DNA of 64,000 nucleotides. Origin: Combretum micranthum. Lineage: Eukaryota; Streptophyta; Magnoliopsida; Myrtales; Combretaceae. Where the stretch lies: assembly GCA_024138025.1 (NCBI GenBank), contig JAMXBD010000425.1, positions 62,001 through 126,000 on the forward strand, given 5' to 3'. Within the stretch, counting starts at the first letter, position 1. The number at the start of each line of letters is the position of its first letter. Below the pieces are notes generated by a model. It ran no database searches. It was not told where the DNA came from and saw nothing but the letters and a program-made list of their open reading frames with translations. Below are positions 11,100-23,576 of this stretch, one piece after another. The translations under genes and the position numbers were made by a program.

Positions 11100-11530
11100 A
11101 TTCTTTTGGTTAAGTGGGTAGCCGATAGGGGGAATTGTATCTGTGTAACGTTTGCTTAAACTTAGGGGGAAATACCATGATTTAGTTCAAGGTTTATGGG
11201 AACTTGTGAACTAGGCTCATGTTATGGACTGAGTTTAAGTAGAGTCGGGCAACGGCTTTTAAACCCTAGATGAAGCTATTATCTTTATGAAATAGATATA
11301 GGAGATATAAGTATTCGGACTGCTTATATCAACCCCCTGAGCAGCTGCTGTTACTCAGGATCCCTGGATTCCCGGAGTGTGACCGGGGTTTGAATACCCT
11401 CTTGTTGATTTGTGAATCAAAATGTAATAAAGATAACCACTTGTTTTATGATGCATTTACATCAATTGGATGACTTGTTTTGCATTGGTTATTGTGTACT
11501 GGGCCTCTGGCTCATTTTGCTACTTTGCAG

Positions 11531-11610
11531 GTCATGGAGACGAGTATTACGATGACTTCTTGGGCTATGGGTCCGATTTTGAAAGATTTCTGGACGAGTG
11601 GGATGAATAG
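11531..11610 (+). other. C: acidic final exon of the LTR transcription unit
   Basis: Acceptor TACTTTGCAG at 11521-11530. Joined in phase 1 to the 60-nt exon, the frame is open to TAG at 11608. It encodes a 25-residue acidic, aromatic-rich tail ending SDFERFLDEWDE. Counterparts in B, A, E, D and F LTRs end in related acidic tails followed by a stop. Alternating acidic and bulky hydrophobic residues recall acidic activation domains, but that is only a resemblance. The remaining gene structure (start codon, first exon) is not found. Confidence 0.65.
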
Positions 11611-12300
11611 GATCCGATGACCCGGGACTTTTAGAAGACTTTTTGCTAAGGACCAGCTTTGTATAGAAGGCTTGTTAGTTAAGCCAAGTTCTTTTGTAAT
11701 GACCTTAAGATCCATTAGGATTTCTCATGTTTTGAGAAAACATGTAATTGTTTTGTTGTGTCATGTATTGACACAAAGCAATGGTTATTTGATGTAAATA
11801 TATGTATAGATTGCTTATGTTGGCAATCTTGTTTTATTTAAAAAGTTCTTTACAAAGTTTAGTGATTTGATCAAACAATTTACATAAACTGTTAGTTTTA
11901 GGACAACCTTACATATAATGTGAAAACGTTATATGTGGTTGGGGATTCGGTACTCTAAATCTTGGGATTTAGAGGAACGGGTCTTTACAGTTTAAGTAGA
12001 GTCGGGCAATAAATTTTGAATCCTAAATGAAGTTATTTCTTTATGGAATAGATATAGGAGATATAAGTATTCGAACTGCTTATATCAACCCCGTGAGCAG
12101 CTACTGTTACTCAGAACTCCTAAATTCCCAAAGCGTGATTCCGGGATTTGAATACCCTCATGTTGTTTTATTGAAAGAATAGTTAATAAGATAATGACTT
12201 GATCATTGATGTATTTCATTTGATTTAAGTTTGTTTGATAAATTGATCTTGTGTTTGTCATTACGTACTGGGCCTTTGGATCACTTTTGGTGCTTTACAG

Positions 12301-12377
12301 GTAATGGAGGTAAGTTATATGATGATCTAGGTTATGGGTCAGACTTTGAGAGATTCATGGATGAGTGGGACGAATAA
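12301..12377 (+). other. B: acidic final exon
   Basis: Acceptor TGCTTTACAG, then an open phase-1 frame ending SDFERFMDEWDE and TAA. It is colinear with C 11531-11610 with one codon fewer, so the length difference preserves the frame. Confidence 0.62.
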
Positions 12378-13173
12378 GACTCGAATGCATCTAGATTTTG
12401 GAGAAGCTTTTGTTAAAGCAAATTCTTAGATGGCTTGTTAGATAAGCCTAAGTGTAATAGACCTTAAACTCTCTTTAGATTATCTTTTGTACTAAGAAAA
12501 ACGTGTAATTTTTGTAGTGTCATGTATTGACACTAAAGTTTGTACATATAATGTAAATATGTATAGATTTCTTTAATTAGAAATCTTATTTTGTTAAAAG
12601 TTGTTTATAAAGTTTTAGTAGATTTGACCAAAAAATTCTCAGAAACTATTAGTTTTAGGACAACCTTACATATAATGTGAATATGTTATATGTGGTTGGG
12701 GACTCGGTATATTAAATCTCGGGATTTAGTGGGTCGGGTCTTTACATATAAGTAGCCCGGATACTTATATCTCCTAGATAAGTTTATCCAAAACAAAAAA
12801 GTAATCTCATTTAGGGTTTGCAGTCGTTTCTCGACTTTACTTAACTCAATCTATAATATCACCTAATTCAAGTGTTCCCATAAAACATTGAATTAAATCA
12901 TATTACATCCTTTCAAGAATAAGCAAGTGTTATACCGATACCGAATACCCTATCAATTATCTACTAAACTACTTATGAAAGTCATTTTCAAAATGAAAAG
13001 GGTAGTCTAAGTGCCTAAAACCACCATGCCCCCAATCTGAGCAGGGTACCTCTCTCCAAACCAGATTCAATGGTATAAAAGACACTCATTCAAGTAATTA
13101 TCAAATTTTCTTAATTTCAAGTAATTTTAAAGATTGCCTGTCCTAACAAAGGATCAAGCAAGTTACTGCGTAC

Positions 13174-13221
13174 CTAAATTAGCTCGAGAACTAATAAGGT
13201 TAGCCGAGCGAAGATCTATCA
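13174..13221 (-). other. A left LTR: 48-nt internal exon
   Basis: On the minus strand it sits between acceptor TTTGTACAG and donor TTTAG/GTACGC. It is 48 nt, open in phase 1, reading VIDLRSANLISSRANLG across the junction. It is 12 nt shorter than the B, C and E exon, a multiple of three. The right-LTR copy (26971-27017) is one base shorter with a damaged donor. Confidence 0.58.
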
Positions 13222-13430
13222 CTGTACAAAGAAAATATTGAATTTCTCACTTAGTTCAAGTACAACTCAACTAATTTCAATATAACCAATCAAAGAAATT
13301 CAAATAAATTATCACAAGATCATAACATAGCATTTAAACATCATATAATATCATACAATACTAAATAAATACTCAATTGATCATATATCAAGCTTTAGAA
13401 AATATTTGAGAAAGTTTTTGAAAATGAGAA

Positions 13431-13700
13431 CTACAGAGGATACGCCAACGGTATTGGTCTGGTGTAGTCTACACTAAAAACTCCACACATACCATTGCTT
13501 GCAGCATTCAACCAAACGTCGGCTGCGTTGTGGTCTATGCTGGCAGCATTGAACCTGTGTAGTCTGCAACTCAAATTTTCCAAAATTTTCGAGAGCTCCA
13601 TAGGGATGGTCCATGCCCGTAGATACCCCCAATACCGGTAGTGTTGTCGTGTACGCCAGCAGCATTGACTCTTACGCTCGCGGCATTGGGACAGCATACC
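13431..13700. repeat. GC-rich island in A left LTR (CpG-decayed)
   Basis: The counterpart of the islands in B and C, read on the opposite strand, with many CG sites converted to TG/CA. Open frames here (13431-13745, 13474-13665) are by-products of base composition. Confidence 0.7.
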
Positions 13701-14687
13701 CTGCAATGTAGATTTTTTGAAAAATTGCACACCTCCCCTGTTCAAAACACAACTTTTTACTCAAGTCTTCATTTCCAAACTTCCTCTCAACACATTCCCT
13801 ATACCAACCCTTCATCTATATGTATTCTAACTTCTTTTAACACTCAAAATCTTCATTTTGACCTCATCAAACATTCATTTCTATCATTCAATCACTAATC
13901 ATCATCTACCCTCACTTAGCCCATACATTCTACTCTAAACTACCCTACTCATTTCTAACTTTGTTCACTTCCACTCTACTTGTCATTTACTTAGCACAAA
14001 TAATCGCTCATATACCATCAAGTTATTCATTGATTACATAACAAACACATACAAATTATCAAAACTCATTTTAACATAAAAACTCATATTCTAACTTAAC
14101 CTTAAACTATTAAATATGTTCTTAACATAACAAACACATACCTTTGGAGTCTTGGGCTTAGCTTTATGGTCTTGCCACAAGAAAATGATGGTTTTCCTTA
14201 GGAAAAATGTAGGAAATGTTTGGACTTATGTTGAGGGAGCTTTGGAAGACCAAAAATTGTGTTTTTGGCTTCTCTTTTGGGCCACATTGGCTTGTTTGAT
14301 TTTACACACGAAATTTTGCACAATTTAGACTTGATAATTATCCAAATATTGACTTTTGAGGCTGCCTAAAAATGGGCTTTAATTGGCATGGGTTTATGCT
14401 TGTTTTTAGCTTATAATTATTGTGTTTAAGGCTTATTTGTGTCCAATTTTTCTGCTTAAAGTGGAAATACATATTTAACATGTTTCAAACTAATTTTCAT
14501 ACACTTTACTACATATAAATTTATAAAATCAATATTTAGTTACATTAAGATATATCAATATTTAAACACACTACCACAACACTTATATCATATACTAGCA
14601 AAAATCATATTCATCATGCTTCATGATCATGCATAAATTCATTAACACATTTATAAAATATGATTTGGGAAGTTTATGGCTATTTCA

Positions 14688-14703
14688 TTCTCCCCTTCTT
14701 CAA
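14688..14703 (-). promoter_or_regulatory. polypurine tract of A
   Basis: The plus strand reads TTCTCCCCTTCTTC directly after the LTR; the minus strand is therefore GAAGAAGGGGAGAA next to TGAAATAGCC. It confirms that the element runs right to left and that the left LTR is the 3' LTR. Confidence 0.85.
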
Positions 14704-14725
14704 AAAGTTTCTTCCTTGAAACTTA

Positions 14726-17405
14726 GCTTACCCCAATATGCCTAAATATCTCTGGATACTTTTGTCTCATCTCATTCTCGGGCTCTCATGTTACCTCTCT
14801 CTCGGTTTGTCCAGTCCATAAGACTTTCATAAAAGGAATTATTTTCTTCCTTAGCACTTTCTCAATTCTATCCAAGATCTTTATCGGCTTTTCAATAGTG
14901 CTCAAATTTGGTTGGATTTCTGGTTGATGAGAAGAAATGATAGCATGATCTGATATACATTTTTCAAGCTGAGACACATGAAAAACGTCATGCACTTCCG
15001 ATAATTTGGAGGTAAAGCTAATTGATAAGCTAATGATCCAACTTTCTCCAAAATCTCATAAGGACCAATATATCTCGGATTTAATTTGCTCTTAACCCCA
15101 AATCTAATAACACCTTTTGTTGGAGAAATCTTAAGGAACACATGATCACCCACATGAAACTATAATGGTCTTCTCCTCGTGTCTACATAACTCTTGTATC
15201 TGTCCTGAGCTATTTTCATCATTTGTTTTACCACTTGTATCTTGTCCACTGTTTGTTAAACCAATTCTGGATGTAAAATAGCTCTTTCACCAACTTCATC
15301 CCAGTATAATGGAGATCTTCATTTCCTACCATACAAAGCTTCATAAGACGTCATCTGAATCGTCGCTTGGAACTATTATTGTAGGCAAATTCAATAATTG
15401 GTAGATAAGTGTCCCATCTATTGCCAAAATCTAAAACACATGCCCGAAGCATGTCTTCCAATATCTGAATGGTCCTCTTTGATTGCCTATCGGTTAGTGG
15501 ATGGAACGTAGTGCTGAACTGAAGTTGGGTACCCAAAGTTGTATGTAGACCTTTCCAAAACCTGTTGACAAAACGAGTATCTCGATTGGAAGTAATCGTC
15601 TTCGGAATACCATGAAGCCTTACTATCTTCTTAATGTAGATATGTGCCATCTTTTTCAAAGAATCTCCAACTCTCAAGGGAATAAAATGAGCTGACTTTG
15701 TTAATTTATCAACGATTACCTAAGTAACTTCATACTTGGCAATAGCTCTTGGTATTGCCGATACAAAATCTATAGTGATATCTTCCCATTTCCACTCAGG
15801 AATGGATAGAGGCTGTAGTTCTCCTCCTAGTCTTTGATGCTCAATCTTTTTTTGTTGACAAATCAAACACTTGGATACATAATGAGCAACATCTTTCTTC
15901 AATCCTTCCCACCAATAATATTTCTTCAAATCTTTGTACATCTTGGTGCTTCAGGGTGGATAGAATATGTGGAGGAATAAGCTTCCTTCATGATCTTTTC
16001 TCTCCAACCATGTGGTACAAAAATCCGATTCCCACCTCTAACAACACCTTCCATATCAACTTTCAACTCTTTTCTTTTTCCATCATTTATAGCAAACTTC
16101 ATTCTCTTGGTTTCATCATCTTCTTTTTTAGTTTGTTTAATCCTCTCCAAGATTGTTGGTTGCAAAGATAATTGAGCTAACATCACATCAATTTTTTCCA
16201 TTGTGATTTCAAGCTCTAACTTTCTGAATTCCATGTGAATCTCTTTCTAACTTGTGAGTATAGTTGCAATATTTACTTGCTTCTTCCTACTAAGAGCATC
16301 TGCTACCACATTCGCTTTACTAGGGTGATATAGAATTTCCACATCATAATCCTTGATTAATCCAAGTCACCTTTGTTGTCTCATATTGAGCTCTCTTTGT
16401 GTAAATATGTATTTCAAACTTTTGTGATCAGTGCATATTTTACACTTCTGTCCAAAAAGATAGTGTCTCCAAAGTTTCAAAGCAAGTATCACTGTTGTCA
16501 ACTCTAAATCGTGCACTGGATAATTTTTCTCATGGGGCTTTAGCTATCTTGAAACATAGGCTATGACTCTTCCATCCTGCATAAGAACACAACCAAGTCC
16601 CTGAATAGAAGCATCACTGAACACCACAAATTCCTTTCCACTAACTGGCAATGCTAAAATAGGAGCAGATACCAATCTTTCCTTTAATTCCTCAAAACTC
16701 CTTTCACACTTATCATCACATACAAAATTAACATTCTTTTGTGTCAATCTTGTTAATGGAGATGCAATTTTTTAAAATCCTTCCACAAATATTTGGTAAT
16801 ATCTAGCCAATCCAAGAAAACTTCTGATTTCACTCACATTTGTGGGTTTTTGACCACTCCAAAACAGCTTCAATCTTTACCGGATCATCTAATACACCCT
16901 CTTTTGATATAATATGCCCTAGAAAGGATATTTCTTCAAAGCCATAATTGACATTTGTTGAATTTAACATAAAGTTTCTTCTCTCTAAGCCTTTGTAACA
17001 CAAGCTTCAAATGCTCTTCATGCTCCTCTCTACTTGGGGAATAAATCAAAATATCATTGATAAAATACTATAACAAATGAATCTAAATAATCTTCGAAGA
17101 TCCTGTTCATTAAATCCATAAATGTGGCTAGAGTATTTGTTAACCCGAAAGGCATCACCAAAAACTTGAAGTGCTCATATCTAGTCCAGAAAGCCGTCTT
17201 CTAAATATCTTGAGATTTGATCTCAAGTTGATAATAACCCGATCTCAAGTTAATCTTGGAAAACACCATGGCTTCTCTCAATTGATCGAATAAGTCATCA
17301 ATCCAAGGCAAAGGATACTTATTTTTAATAGTAACCCGATTTAATTCCCTATAGTTGATACACATTCGCAAACTCCCGTCTTTCTTCTTCACAAACAACA
17401 TAAGC
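14726..17405 (-). pseudogene. pol: pol of A: RT (3' part), RNase H, integrase, chromodomain-like end
   Basis: Minus-strand order: RT palm (17405-16800) with [12 protein letters not shown] and YRELN; RNase H region (16747-16300) with FSDASIQGLGCVLMQ; integrase zinc domain (about 16000-15850) with IHP and CLICQQ; integrase core (15780-15300); GDHVFLKISPTKG and PRYIGPYEILEKVG (15150-15030); then a chromodomain-like segment (about 14890-14740) with EKVLRKK and VLW. The domain order is that of chromoviruses, Tekay/Del clade. Inactivating changes are visible: [10 protein letters not shown] where an Asp is expected, no intact YVDD-type box, SNRD for SDRD, QSKRT for QSERT, plus stops and small deletions. 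D1 splits it from its 5' part at 23577 onward. Confidence 0.88.
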
Positions 17406-18820
17406 ACCTCTATAAACCTTGAGATTTTTTTTTCATATAAATATAAATAAAAATAGATGAAAATATAAAATAGAAAATAGATAGCTGATTTTGAATTTGA
17501 CTTAGACTCTAGGTTAAACTATAAGTAGTATTGGTCCGGTTTATGGTTTCGAACCTTAAAATAAAACTTTTAAATAGATAAAATATAATTTACGATAGTA
17601 AGTATAAAAGTTGTAAAGTAAAAGTCTTAAACTAAAGATTCTATGTATGCCATAGTATTCAGAATATTTAATATCGTCAATATGTAAATTTTTATCCAAA
17701 AATATTATCGAATCAATATTTATTATACGTGTCACTTGGACACACAAAATTGATTTTTTTTACAAGTTCATAGTTTTTCCCACTCCTTACATAGTTGTTG
17801 GTTATAAATTCATTATCTTCTCTTTATTTTTGTATTTCTATACTCCATCTTTTTCATTTTTCTTATTTTCATTTTTTTTCATTCTTTCTTTTTCTCAAAT
17901 TTTTGGAGCTCCCTATACGCAAACCACAGATGAAAAATTCAAAATAAACGATATATTTGTACTCGATTAACTTGATAAATTATCTTAAAACTAAGATAAT
18001 TACATAACTTAATAATATTATAATCTTTTATCTAACTAATGAAGCAATTTTAGGCAAATTGCAGCCAAATTTGGTGCAATTCCATGGTTGGAATCACCTC
18101 AATTTTCTCCGACCGAAAACAAGTTCACCAAGCAACACTAAATGTCAAATGAAAATATGGCTAAACCAATTAGAATGTTCCAAGTCCATAGCTTAATTAA
18201 TGCTTTTGAACTTCAGTAAATTAAGAGGAATTTGGTGGGAGAAACTTCTTCTTTTAACCAAAGGATGCAAAGGGATCAACTGCCTTATGCTTGTCTATAT
18301 AACTTACCTTGATTAACTACAAAACATGACCATTAAAAAGAACAACAACAACCAGCTCAAATAACAAGCAAAACACACACGAGACACTTCCAAACCCATT
18401 CTATAGAAGAAGTTTCTAATAAACATTAACCAAGCTTAGGATAACGAGCATAACAAGGTAAGAAAAATTCGTATTTAAATTCGTTATATATCAAACACTA
18501 TCTTAAACAATGTTATTGTTCACTCTAGGTTTGAATCTAACACTAAGGAAGAGTGTAGCACCTTCTAGTTTGCTCAAACAAGGTAAAATCTAATTCCAAT
18601 ACTCTCTGTACATAGCATATTACATGCTAGAGTTAGAAAGTAGGTGGAATAATAAGTACATGAAGTAATATGTACTAATATATCACATATAATATATATA
18701 GAATGTAGAAAAACACTTAGGAGTAGCTTAAATGCAAGTATAATACCTATATATTAAGAGAAAGTTAAGTTTCAAATGGAAAAAAATCGGAGAAGATGAT
18801 GAACAGTATCAATACTGTCT

Positions 18821-19110
18821 CTATGGCAGTAGTGTATACGCTCAACATTAGTGGCATACATGGATAGGCCGACGGTGTTGAGATGGCTTACACTAAAACA
18901 GAATCTACGTAAATTTTATTTTTACGTAAAATGAACGAACGTCAACTAACTGGAGCTATACGCCAGCAGCGTATAATCTTACGTACGTGGTAAAGCTGGC
19001 AGCCTATACGCTAGCATACCTTGATACAAAATAATATGTGAACTTAAGAACGCCAACATCTGAGTATCAACGCCGGTGGCGTTGAAGCCAGCGTATACAC
19101 CTGTTTTTCT
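18821..19110. repeat. GC-rich island in D1 (CpG-decayed)
   Basis: Contains GCCGACGGTGTTG, CGCCAGCAGCGTA and CAACGCCGGTGGCGTTG-type words in an otherwise AT-rich LTR. It matches in character the islands of A, B, C and D2. Confidence 0.65.
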
Positions 19111-19762
19111 TACGTGAAGTCTGTATTACACGAACAGAATACATACATAATAAATACTAATAAACATATATATATATATATATATATTGAAACAGAATTT
19201 ACTAAGTAGATAAATAAATACAAATACTTAGAATAATAATATGTTTAATATTTGATAACTTCTAAACCTAAAAACTATAGGGAAATATTAAGTATTATAA
19301 GTAAATATAATTGTTAAATAATGATTTCATATAGATAAATAGATAGGAATGGAAATTGAAATAAGCTAAATTTATGAATAATGTGACTTCTAAAAATGAC
19401 AAAATAATTATATGAAATAGATCTAGAGAAACACGACGACACTAAACAATAGTAAACAAATATAAGTTACTATAAATGGGTCAATTAAAGAATAATATAA
19501 AAGTAGTAATAATAACTATAAAATATAAGATTATTAAATATCAATTTCTCAAATACCAAATAAATGTATATAAATATCCAACCAGATCAAGACAAGCAAA
19601 ATGAAAATAAATGTTAAATAATAATTGTTATTGTAAGACCATTAACGGACCAAAATAAGTAATAAAAACCAAGCCAAATATCAATATATGACACTAGACA
19701 CTTATAGGAATTTAGTCATATAATCTATGTTTTATTGATGAATATTTCATTCATCTCAATAG

Positions 19763-19809
19763 ATGACTTTGATATTATAGAGGACCCTCCGGTAGACTAC
19801 TACAATTAG
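19763..19809 (+). other. D1: acidic final exon
   Basis: Acceptor CTCAATAG, then a phase-1 frame ending IIEDPPVDYYN and TAG. A donor-like GAGCAG/GTGAGT follows 15 bases after the stop. Counterparts: D2 38513-38559 and D3 56952-56998, all 47 nt. Confidence 0.55.
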
Positions 19810-21216
19810 TCACTATGAGCAGGTGAGTTACTCAATCATATTATACTATTTGTGCTTGTAATTAGCTGAATATGTATTGCAAAGATAATAATATGAATGT
19901 TTTGATTGAAATATGTTGTGATCTGATTGTATAATTATTAATCTACCATTACAAAAGCAATAATGCCATACCCCTACAAGGTACTCTAGTCATAATAGTA
20001 ATCCACGTTACTAACTAAGGCCTCCAGAAAGATACATAAACATTATACAACTAATGTTCCATAATTGGAGTGGACAATGAAAATAGGATCAAAAGTTGTT
20101 TGAATGAGAAAGATATTGCATACATACATATATATATAACCACAAAGGAACATATAAAAAATCTAAAACTTCATAAAAGCTTTACAAACCAAGGTCTACG
20201 GGGTTTGAACCGAACCCCATAACCAAAAAAGCTATAAAGATAAACAAACTTAACTTAAGCTATTACAATCATAACTAATCTCTATTACATATATGGTCTT
20301 CGCCTTAACAAAATACATGGTCCAAAAAGTCTAACTCCCGCACTTGAGCTTGGTTTGGTCTTCTTGCTTAAAACCCTATAATTCAATAGTCTAAGAGAGT
20401 ATGAGCACATAAAACTTAGTGAATAATAAAGTCTTAGCACAAACATTAAGATCAAACAAGTAGAATTAGCAATCATATGTAATGCACAGATTAATCATAT
20501 GCAACAAACATGGTTTAAATAACCGAAATTCAAACCTATGGGCATTTAAGCCCTCCCTGGGGTTGAAGGATAATTTCAGTAATTCATGCCCATGAGAAAC
20601 TCAATACCAAAGTAAAAGGATTTTCTCTTCACCTAACCTGCCTGGGGGAATAGTTTCTACCAAAGCCCTATAGAACACGAGTAGTCCTTTAGAGAATCAT
20701 TTTCAATTTCAAAAACTTCCACTTGTCATAAAACTTGAGAAATCTAACTAAGTATTAACACTCTTAAGCCAACTCCGACACAGACGGCCTCCTTCAAAGC
20801 CTGCTTAGTTTATGCAAAGTTGACAACCCTATGGTAACCTACAAGCAGACTCACTAGCCCTAACAAGCATTACTATAGAATCGATTTTGTTAATACGTGA
20901 CAAGAATACCATGCTAATGCAATATGATGTTATGAAATGCATGTCATATTAATATTAGAAGTCTATTAAACTTAGTTCCATATTATCAAGTGATCATATC
21001 AACTTCAAACACTCAATGAGACAACTATATATTAATGTCAAACAAGTGGTTATCACTTCAATTATTAAGAATTGCAATTCAAACATACAATACATACCAT
21101 GTAACAATTCCTATCCCCATGCAATTGATTCCTTACAATTACAATTAAATTATATTCTACTACTTACAAGCACAAACAAAGTGCTAGAATTCAAGTTACT
21201 TACCTGTGTATGCTCT

Positions 21217-21265
21217 TTAATCGTCGAAATAGTCCAACGAGAAATCCAACTCGTGATCAAGGGTT
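21217..21265 (-). other. F: acidic final exon
   Basis: Minus strand: acceptor-like TTATAAG, then a frame reading TLDHELDFSLDYFDD and TAA, followed by donor-like CACAG/GTAAGT. It matches the D-family arrangement (acidic tail, stop, donor), although the two LTRs are otherwise diverged. Confidence 0.5.
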
Positions 21266-21360
21266 CTTATAAGATAGAAAAGTTTGTATTACTATCTACT
21301 TAACAAAGACAAGAAGGATTACACTATACTCTAAAGCTAAGAGAGATAAAGAAACACTTC

Positions 21361-21560
21361 AAAGCTGCCACGCCCCCTATGACACCCCGTGCTAAGGGTG
21401 GTGATGGATAGAGCACTACATAAACTTCACCACGCCCCCCACCACGCCCCGTATTAAGGAGAAAAATGATGACCAGTATCCACTACTCCCCTTGCCACCA
21501 CCCCGTGGTTGCCCATATTCCACCAATTCGCAATCACCATGCCCCCCACCACGGGTCGTG
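21361..21560. repeat. GC-rich island of LTR F
   Basis: Imperfect repeats of CCACGCCCC and CACCACGCCCC with CCGTG words. It sits in the position of the CGCCGGCG islands of the other LTRs but uses a different motif. Confidence 0.7.
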
Positions 21561-23576
21561 GTACTTCTCCAGCGAAATACACATTTTTCATGCAATTTAT
21601 ACACACTTTAACCAATTCCAATTGTCTTGTTCTCATCTAAAACACTTGTATATAATGATACAAGACTCAAATTCACTATCCACTCTTTCAAATCCTCCAA
21701 CTCATCTCTAAAACCACATTAAACTCCAACTATCAATCCAACCATTCATTCCAACCATTGAGACTTCAACTCCACTTTTCTGTCACCTTACTTCATATAT
21801 CAATAACTAAAACTCATAAACAAACTAATGAACTTCCAAAATTAGCCATAAACCAACAACAACTCTTAACCTCTAACTACTCAAACAAGCAAATAACAGA
21901 ATAAAGCAAGAAACACTTACTTAAACTTGCTTAGTCTTGAAGATGAAAGCTTGTCTTGCTTTCCTTGACAATTTAAAAAGAAAAAAATTGAAGTTGATGT
22001 GGTGTGTATGTGTGGGTGTAACCATCGATTTTAAAGAGAGGAGAGGGCAAAGAAGAGAGTAAAATTCGGCCTCTAAAAGATAAATACATGCATAATATAA
22101 AGTTCATTTTACTTTTGAGGCTTTTTCAAACATAGTCAAGTGTGTGTGTGTGTGCATGGAGTTGTGTGGTCTTCAAGCTTAAAAATTGCAGCCATTAAGA
22201 GATCAAACAACTCATTTAACATCACATATATTTCTATCAAAGAATTGTTAAAATATTCTAACTCAAAACAAAGTTTAGTAACATAATACTTATAAATTTC
22301 ATTTAACAAAATAATCTCTTATAAGAACTTGTATCAATACTATAAGTAATTTAGAATTTATTTTTACAAAACTCAATTCTCTAAAAGAATAAATAAGAAA
22401 TACATAACTAACAATTTTCTCAAATCAAATCCATTGATGATTTAAATTTCTATTCTATTAAATTGATTTTATAAAAACTATTATACTTGCATTTTACTGT
22501 AATAACAAATATTACCACATACACAAACAAATACAAAAATTCTTACTTTAATTCTATTTATGTAAAAAAAAAAAAAAACTTAGGGATTACAGATAATACA
22601 ATGGTACGATGATTATTGTGCGTAATGTATGACCACCATGAAACTGAATAAGAATTATTGACTTATTAAATAACATGGTAATGCATTGCACATACAGCAT
22701 TATTGCATATATAAACAGGTGATAGCCTGCTACGTATTAATATTTTGGTTCTCTATTAATGCTTGGTTTTTCTAAAGTGTTAGTTCTTCCAAAGTTTTCT
22801 TTATTCCATCGGTTCTACGAAAACTAAGTAGCAACGAAGAATGCCACCCATAGTATCGCTTTGAAATGATTAAAAATAAGGGAGTTTCTAAGGATGGATA
22901 TAGGAAATGGTCGGTTAAAATAGTTAATAAGTTAAAAGTGATAACCCTAAGACGAGAAATCTTTGATTTTCCTGTAAACTTAGTCTCTCATAGGCAGGTG
23001 AGTCATAAAATAAATGTTCTTCAACCTTAAAAAGAGGGCACAAATCTTTTTCCTGTTTGGATTCTAGATCATCCAAGCTTGTATCTGAGCATATGTTTGA
23101 GTGATTGCCTCACATATGATTTGTTAATAACTTGCTTGATGTGTAATATGTTTGGTTATTCATTGAGTCGTGATTTCGCTCACACTGCCACGGTCTTTTT
23201 AGGTTTATGCTTCGACCTTGGCTAGTTACTTCCAGAAATATGGCTTCGGTAAGAGCTTAAGAGCTAGAAGCCTATGGTTCGGTTTGGGATTAACAATTTA
23301 TATTTTCCTAGAATAGATTAGCTAGTATTATCTTATCAGTTGTGTATGTAGAGAATTACAAAAAGACTATTTGGTTTGTAATAATCTATGATACTTTCTT
23401 ATTGAGATGACAGCTATTTACTAATTTATATCTTGCATGTATTTATCCTTCTTATCAAAGCAACTAAAAGATCCTGTTATTTGGAAAATATGTAACTCTT
23501 TGAAGGTAATCTAGAGATAGTATTCAGGTGTGACTTGTCTACTTCTACTAGGGTACCCTTGGGGCATGACAACCTC

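Larger units (their letters stand above)
9172..11989 (+). mobile_element. C: intact solo LTR inside B
   Basis: 2818 bp, TGAAATGACC to GGGTCTTTACA, with a perfect GTTTA duplication at 9167-9171 and 11990-11994. It is inserted in B at a position that C itself also carries, which proves the order B first, C second. It is the least decayed of this LTR family in the window: terminal TG..CA, a CpG-rich island, a perfect hairpin array and both small exons are intact. No internal domain is present. Confidence 0.96.
7166..12746 (+). mobile_element. B: solo LTR, interrupted by C
   Basis: Flanked by perfect 5-bp duplications TATAA (7161-7165 and 12747-12751). It starts TAAAATAATC, a decayed form of C's start TGAAATGACC (TG to TA), and ends GGGTCTTTACA. 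Without C and its TSD it is about 2758 bp. It is colinear with C over its whole length, and no internal domain or second LTR is present, so it is a solo LTR left by LTR-LTR recombination. The termini also resemble those of A's LTR, which places B in the same wider LTR group. It contains a GT microsatellite (about 8676-8698), a CpG island, a hairpin array and two conserved small exons. Confidence 0.92.
12752..14687 (-). repeat. 3' LTR of A, right piece
   Basis: It resumes the LTR after B and ends GGCTATTTCA on the plus strand (minus-strand start TGAAATAGCC). It is colinear with 26553-28484. It includes a CpG island (13431-13700) and a 48-nt conserved exon (13174-13221, minus strand). Confidence 0.93.
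19964..22591 (-). mobile_element. F: solo LTR inside D1
   Basis: 2628 bp, plus-strand ends TGCCATACCCC and GGGATTACA; the minus-strand start TGTAATCCC matches the LTR that begins at 63247. The TSD is GATAA at 22592-22596 and AATAA at 19959-19963. D2 still has the uninterrupted site GCGATAATGC, so the left copy has decayed by one CpG transition. The plus-strand gaps between its markers (20.2-21.0 and 21.6-22.5 kb) hold only AT-rich non-coding DNA. Confidence 0.88.
17411..23571 (+). mobile_element. D1: solo LTR (D family) inside A's RT, holding F
   Basis: A perfect ACCTC duplication lies at 17406-17410 and 23572-23576. It starts TATAAACCTT (decayed TGTAAACC) and ends in the family terminus CTACTAGGGTACCC...CATGACA. 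Without F it is about 3528 bp. It is colinear with D2 and D3 in several blocks: a GC-rich island, the acidic exon followed by GCAGGTGAGT, and the block around 23200 beginning TTTTTAGGTTTA. No coding domain and no second LTR are present, so it is a solo LTR. Confidence 0.92.
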
